Shown here in pieces: positions 59,819 to 64,000 of a stretch of 64,000 nt of DNA. Origin of the DNA: Pseudisothecium myosuroides (taxonomy: Eukaryota; Streptophyta; Bryopsida; Hypnales; Lembophyllaceae); NCBI GenBank assembly GCA_951799445.1, contig OX637295.1, positions 9,300,001-9,364,000 on the forward strand, given 5' to 3'. The notes beneath the pieces are model-generated. The model did not search any database and was not told where the DNA came from. It saw nothing but the letters and a program-made list of their open reading frames with translations. Numbering within the stretch: the stretch's first letter is position 1; each line of letters opens with the position of its first letter. Both the position numbers and the translations under genes were made by a program.

Positions 59819-60352
59819 ATTAGAAGAAAAATGGACCCTCGGGAGGTCTGTGAGTTCCCGGACAACAGGGAACGCTGTCCGGATAAACAGAAAAAAAAAT
59901 TTGAAAAAAAATAAAAAAAAATAAAAAAATAATAATTTTTTTTTTTGCCAGCGAACGGGGGGCCTGTTCAGGAAGCGAACTGGCAGAACATGCAATAGAA
60001 TAATTTAAAAAATATTAAAATAATATTAATATTAAAATAAATATAAAAATTCAAAATTCTCAAATCTGATGTGGCCAAAATTTTCCTCGTCATCCTGAAT
60101 CATTATTTTATTATTATTTTTATTATTATTTTAATAATTTTAATTATTTTTTAATTATTTTTTAATATTTTTTTATTTTATTTTTTTATTTTTTTAATAT
60201 TTTTTTAATATTTTTTTATTGTGGCCACTATTCATCATTGATGATGAATAGTGGCCATTGTCTCCCAAAGGGGCTGTGAGTTCCATTGTGGGGAACTCAC
60301 AGCCCCTTTGCAAAGGGAAGGAGCCCTCCCGAGGGCCCATTTTTCTTCTAAT
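59819..60352. mobile_element. TIR element with nested hairpins
   Basis: Ends ATTAGAAGAAAAATGG(A/G)CCC continue to CTCGGGAGG, about 28 bp of inverted repeat. Inside are a hairpin at 60222-60255 (GGCCACTATTCATCA arms) and another at 60266-60308 (AAAGGGGCTGTGAGTTCC arms, related to the left subterminal sequence), beside a 250-bp A/T-only tract. No clear target duplication. Non-coding. Confidence 0.65.
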
Positions 60353-60584
60353 GTAGCGGTCCTAGAATGCCCCCACCCTTCTTGCCAATCCCAACCCGGA
60401 GCTCCACCTCGTGATCCAGAATTGTACAAGATGACAGAATCTCAACAGACAATCTGGCCCTGACATATGATGACGTCAGCTTCAAAAAAAATCAGAGGCT
60501 CCTGCTCCGCACTTCGAAATGATCTCAGCCCAAATCCGACCAAACATTCAAAACAAAGAGACTCTTGTATCAATTTCAGACATA

Positions 60585-60995
60585 AGGTAGTATGGCCTAA
60601 AAGCGACCATTTAAGGGCTGATCTGCCTTTTTCACAGGTTTCCATGAGTAGAAATATTTTCGGATCATTTTTCAAAGAAAGAAAAATGGATGCGGAATGT
60701 TACACAAGTGGTTTCATATTTTTTGATTCATTTTTGAATTACTTATGAATTTTCAAAAAAACAACTATTGTAGGCACCTATTTGTGACCCTAGGTCTTCC
60801 AAAATTCGACCACTTGCAACTTCTAAAGTGATTTGAGTAAATGAAGGCCAATGATTGGCTCTTATAATAAATAATGTTTTTCTCTCGATTTCCTCAATGG
60901 CTTGAGAGGTCCATTTAAGGCTCACCTAATATCCATTTCAGACCTAAATATAGGGTCGATTTGAAGAAGCCACTCGCTCTTAGAGCAGACCACCT
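60585..60995. mobile_element. TA-flanked MITE, AGGTAG family, copy 5
   Basis: Left end AGGTAGTATGGCC, right end (reverse complement) AGGTGGTCTGCTC, TA on both sides, 411 bp. It pairs with copy 4 as a subfamily; copies 2 and 3 form the other. Confidence 0.75.
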
Positions 60996-61029
60996 TACAC
61001 CATGTTAGGGTTGGAGAATTTCTGCTCAA

Positions 61030-61293
61030 TAGAGTTATTCGTAAAGTCCTCCCTAGTTTGGGCAGAACTTTTTCTGAAATTGAGAAGGCAACTATAATTG
61101 AAGTGTCAAAAAAATTTGCAAGATACTTATGACACACAACCTCAATAGTGGGGACCAAACTTTTTTAGGCACCATTTTGATGGAAAAATAAGTTTCATAC
61201 CCACTTTTATTCCGACTTTTTTAACTCAACCGGCTTTTTCACAAAACTCACGGGTTTAAACCCCAGTTTAGGATACTTTACGAATAACTCTAA
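61030..61293. mobile_element. TA-flanked TIR element (GAGTTATTCG family)
   Basis: GAGTTATTCGTAAAGT just after a TA at 61030-61031 is mirrored by ACTTTACGAATAACTC just before a TA at 61291-61292: 16 perfect inverted bases and a TA duplication, about 260 bp. Probably Tc1/Mariner-type and unrelated to the AGGTAG family beside it. Confidence 0.75.
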
Positions 61294-61475
61294 TGTCTAC
61301 AGAATTTCTTTTTTTGGATTTTGGAAAGCACACACAACGGCAACAGTCTAATTCCTCATGTGGTCAATATTTTCAACCATTCAAAATTTTGGATTGAAAA
61401 ATCCACTTTCATGCATATATAACCATTTTGAGAATTTTAATGAAAATCAGCATTGAGAAATGAAGTCTTTGGTCC

Positions 61476-61573
61476 AAAAAAGAAGATATCTGAAAGCAGA
61501 TTTTGCCATGTGGATTTTCTTTATGTAAAGAAAAGCCACATGGCAAAGTCTACTTTCAGATATCTTCTTTTTG
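61476..61573. ncRNA. 98-bp near-perfect hairpin, possible small-RNA precursor or tiny MITE
   Basis: AAAAAGAAGATATCTGAAAG on the left pairs with CTTTCAGATATCTTCTTTTT on the right, and inner blocks TGCCATGTGG / CCACATGGCA also pair, leaving a short loop near TTTATGTAAAG. The shape fits a plant miRNA precursor or a very young palindromic MITE. No expression evidence is available. Confidence 0.4.
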
Positions 61574-64000
61574 TAATAAAAAGTGCAATTATTGTAGGCC
61601 AACTGATTCTATTGAATCTTTTTACTTTCAGCTATAGGCTTCATTTGAAGTGTCATTTCAAATTCCCTTATAACAAAATAAGTTATTGTGAATCCATTTC
61701 TAATTGAGTCCTGGATTCTTACAAACATAATCTCAATGTAGGAGAGTTTTGTTGTTCTGGCATGTTTTGATTGGTTAACCTCTAAAGTTCCTTGACTATG
61801 TTCTCACCCAAAATGCTTCAAAACTGTCATTTCTAGTGCAAGTACCAAATTTTTGAAAAATATCATTTTTGGACACATATAACCATAGGATCTTGTAGTA
61901 TTCTAGTTTGAGAATATGTGGAAAAAATTTCAAAAATTTCCACCATGTAGATTGCAAGATATTAGCGTTTGAAGTGGCAAAAGTCCTTTTTTTGGCCTTG
62001 CAAAAAATCGGGCAGCTGCACTTCACAAGGTCAGATTATTATGAAAAAATTTCCAAAATGGTTGTGCTTCTTTGGATTCATTCTTCAGGGCAAGTTGGCT
62101 ACATGGTTGAAAGTTTTCAGATAATTTGGAATTGTACAACATATAGGAAAAAAATAGTAAGTAGAAAGAAGTAGAGAATGGTTCAAAACACTAAATTGTT
62201 AAGAAGTTAATTATGGAATTGAAAAATGTCAATTCCAATGGTTGCAATGTTGTAATAAACAATCTTCATCCTACAACTTTATTTTTTTTGAAAAATATTG
62301 AAAATTGAGTGAAATAAACGACTTCAAAGTTTATTTTAGAGTAGACAATCCATAACTATCCGTAAACTAAAAATCCTCATAACGTTTGACTCATTGATCA
62401 AAATGGAATGATTCAAAGCTTTCCACGTATATATAAATCTAATAAAGCAATTTCAAATTTTTATTTTTGAAAAAAGTGATTTTTTCAGATCTATCCGGAC
62501 TGCCCGAGTTAAGAAACAAACTACATATCATGCAATAACTTTTGACTTGTATTTCAAAATGTCATGAATTTTTGTGCATATAAAAGATATTCCTTGTCTC
62601 CACCTTCTATAAAAATTTCAGCCCAAAATATGCAAATCTCCAATCACACGTACCTGCTCAAAATTTCTATATTGCCAAGAAATGCATGTTGGTTAAAGAG
62701 AGGCAAATTACAATTGATAATGCTTGATAATGCTTGCTACTTGCTTGTGCAAAATTTCAACGGGGGGTATCACTAGTTGAACTTTGCTCTTTTCCAACTA
62801 CTCTCATCTAGAATAACTTGTTCATAACAACTTGTTTTTGGTAAGAATGAATTCTAAATGGCATTTGGAATAACTCATCCAAAACGACTTGTTTTTTGCA
62901 AAAACAAGTTGTTTTTGGATGGTGAGAGTTGTTTGTATCTGGTTGCAGAAGACCAAATTTCTACTAGTTTATGACTAAGTAGAAATTTCATTGGTTTGCC
63001 AATGAGAGAAATCTGAGAGAAATCTCTACTACTACCAACTAGTATTAATCAAGAGAGTGTGGATCCACCTAACTTCATGTAATGAGCTTATGAGATTGTT
63101 GAACTCACCCAACTTTTCACCCAACTATGCATCTATTTATGAATTTAATTTCCAACAAGCTGACCTAAGACATACAATCTTGTTGTTAGTTAATATTACA
63201 ATCTTGAGCAATCAAAGAAGTCAAATGACTCTACTCTCTTGCATTGAGATTATGTTCAATATTTGCAAAGCAAGCCAAATCATCAAAAATAATTGTAAAT
63301 CTGCCCATAACTCGATAGGTCCTAGTTGGCGATTATTTTCGATAACTTGGCTTGCTTTGCAATTACCTAGTCCATTTGTCATCTTTGTTTCAAGTAAGCT
63401 GTTTTACTGAGAGTAAATCATGATGTTAACTCCAGCGTATTCCACAGTAGTTGCATTTTTTGCTGTACTGCACATGGCATTTCCCAGCAGCTACTATATA
63501 GCTCAAGGACAGGGTCGTATTAGAACAAAGTCTTACTGACTTCATCTGCAAACTGGTCGTATGTGATGCAGGGCGGGGTGATGCTAACAGCGCTCTCGAC
63601 AGGTTCTGGGCCAAGAAAAAGGAAGAGCTTGGACAAGAATTGAAATTTTGTAGAGCTCTGGGCAACTTAGGGTGGGGCACGAGTTAGTGTTGCTGATAAT
63701 CGAATTAAGGTTTGCTTTTGGATATTGAAGATTGGTGCACTTAGGAAGATAATCATTCGACGGTTTCCATTCCGTATCTGTGATCTCTTGTGACTCTTGG
63801 TTTGTTGTGTTTTTATCCATCTGTTTCTTGCTTGCTATGAATGATTCAATTCTGCAGACCTATCCAATGACTGTACGTAACTTAGCGTCTGTATCCCTGG
63901 ACAAATGTTACACTTTTGTGATTTCTTCATTACATGTCATACATGTACAGATAGGGGAAGCAGTTGGGAATTGGGTATGCAGACCTTTCAAGCACTGTAA
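61574..64000. other. AT-rich DNA, then a GC-richer right edge
   Basis: Nothing is supported to about 63400. From 63499 an uninterrupted frame of about 57 codons on the plus strand (containing DRFWAKKKEELGQE) ends at TAG near 63685, and overlapping minus-strand frames exist. The change in composition suggests that a gene or its leader begins here and continues beyond the window, but no product can be named. Confidence 0.3.

Overview
The window looks like nuclear DNA from a land plant, most likely a bryophyte and probably a moss. Compact GT-AG intron genes sit in very AT-rich intergenic DNA full of small inverted-repeat transposons. The strongest lineage clue is a single gene joining a protein kinase, an NB-ARC ATPase and leucine-rich repeats; this PK-NB-LRR (PNL) class is known from mosses. 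No rRNA, tRNA, CRISPR, phage or bacterial operon was seen.

Layout. 1-2200: AT-rich repeats, including a perfect 222-bp palindrome with CACTA ends. 2941-4280 (+): a small five-exon helical protein of unknown role. 7406-10905 (+): a Borealin-like chromosomal passenger subunit. 12962-13708 (-): an intronless, probably chloroplast-targeted protein. 13951-15730: three copies of a TA-flanked MITE. 16366-20560 (-): a five-exon proton-coupled oligopeptide transporter of the animal SLC15 type. 24384-26900 (+): an eight-exon lipid phosphate phosphatase. 29667-36326: a candidate CACTA element holding a second, well-bounded CACTA element (31893-34758). 41007-47421 (-): the PNL immune-receptor gene, four exons, 1870 aa, with 33 nearly identical 24-residue LRRs. 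49500-52665: duplicated promoter/exon-like blocks around two good exons of an unidentified gene. 52675-61573: a dense field of MITEs, a foldback element and hairpins. 61574-64000: nothing firm.

The genes do not form a pathway; they are ordinary eukaryotic neighbours. Exon models were built by hand from splice consensus and frame. For the PNL, SLC15-like, phosphatase and Borealin-like genes every junction keeps frame, which strongly supports the models. The most interesting object is the PNL gene: hydrophobic N terminus, helical region, kinase with catalytic residues kept, complete NB-ARC, and a recently homogenised LRR array whose 3' end is decaying by frameshift.
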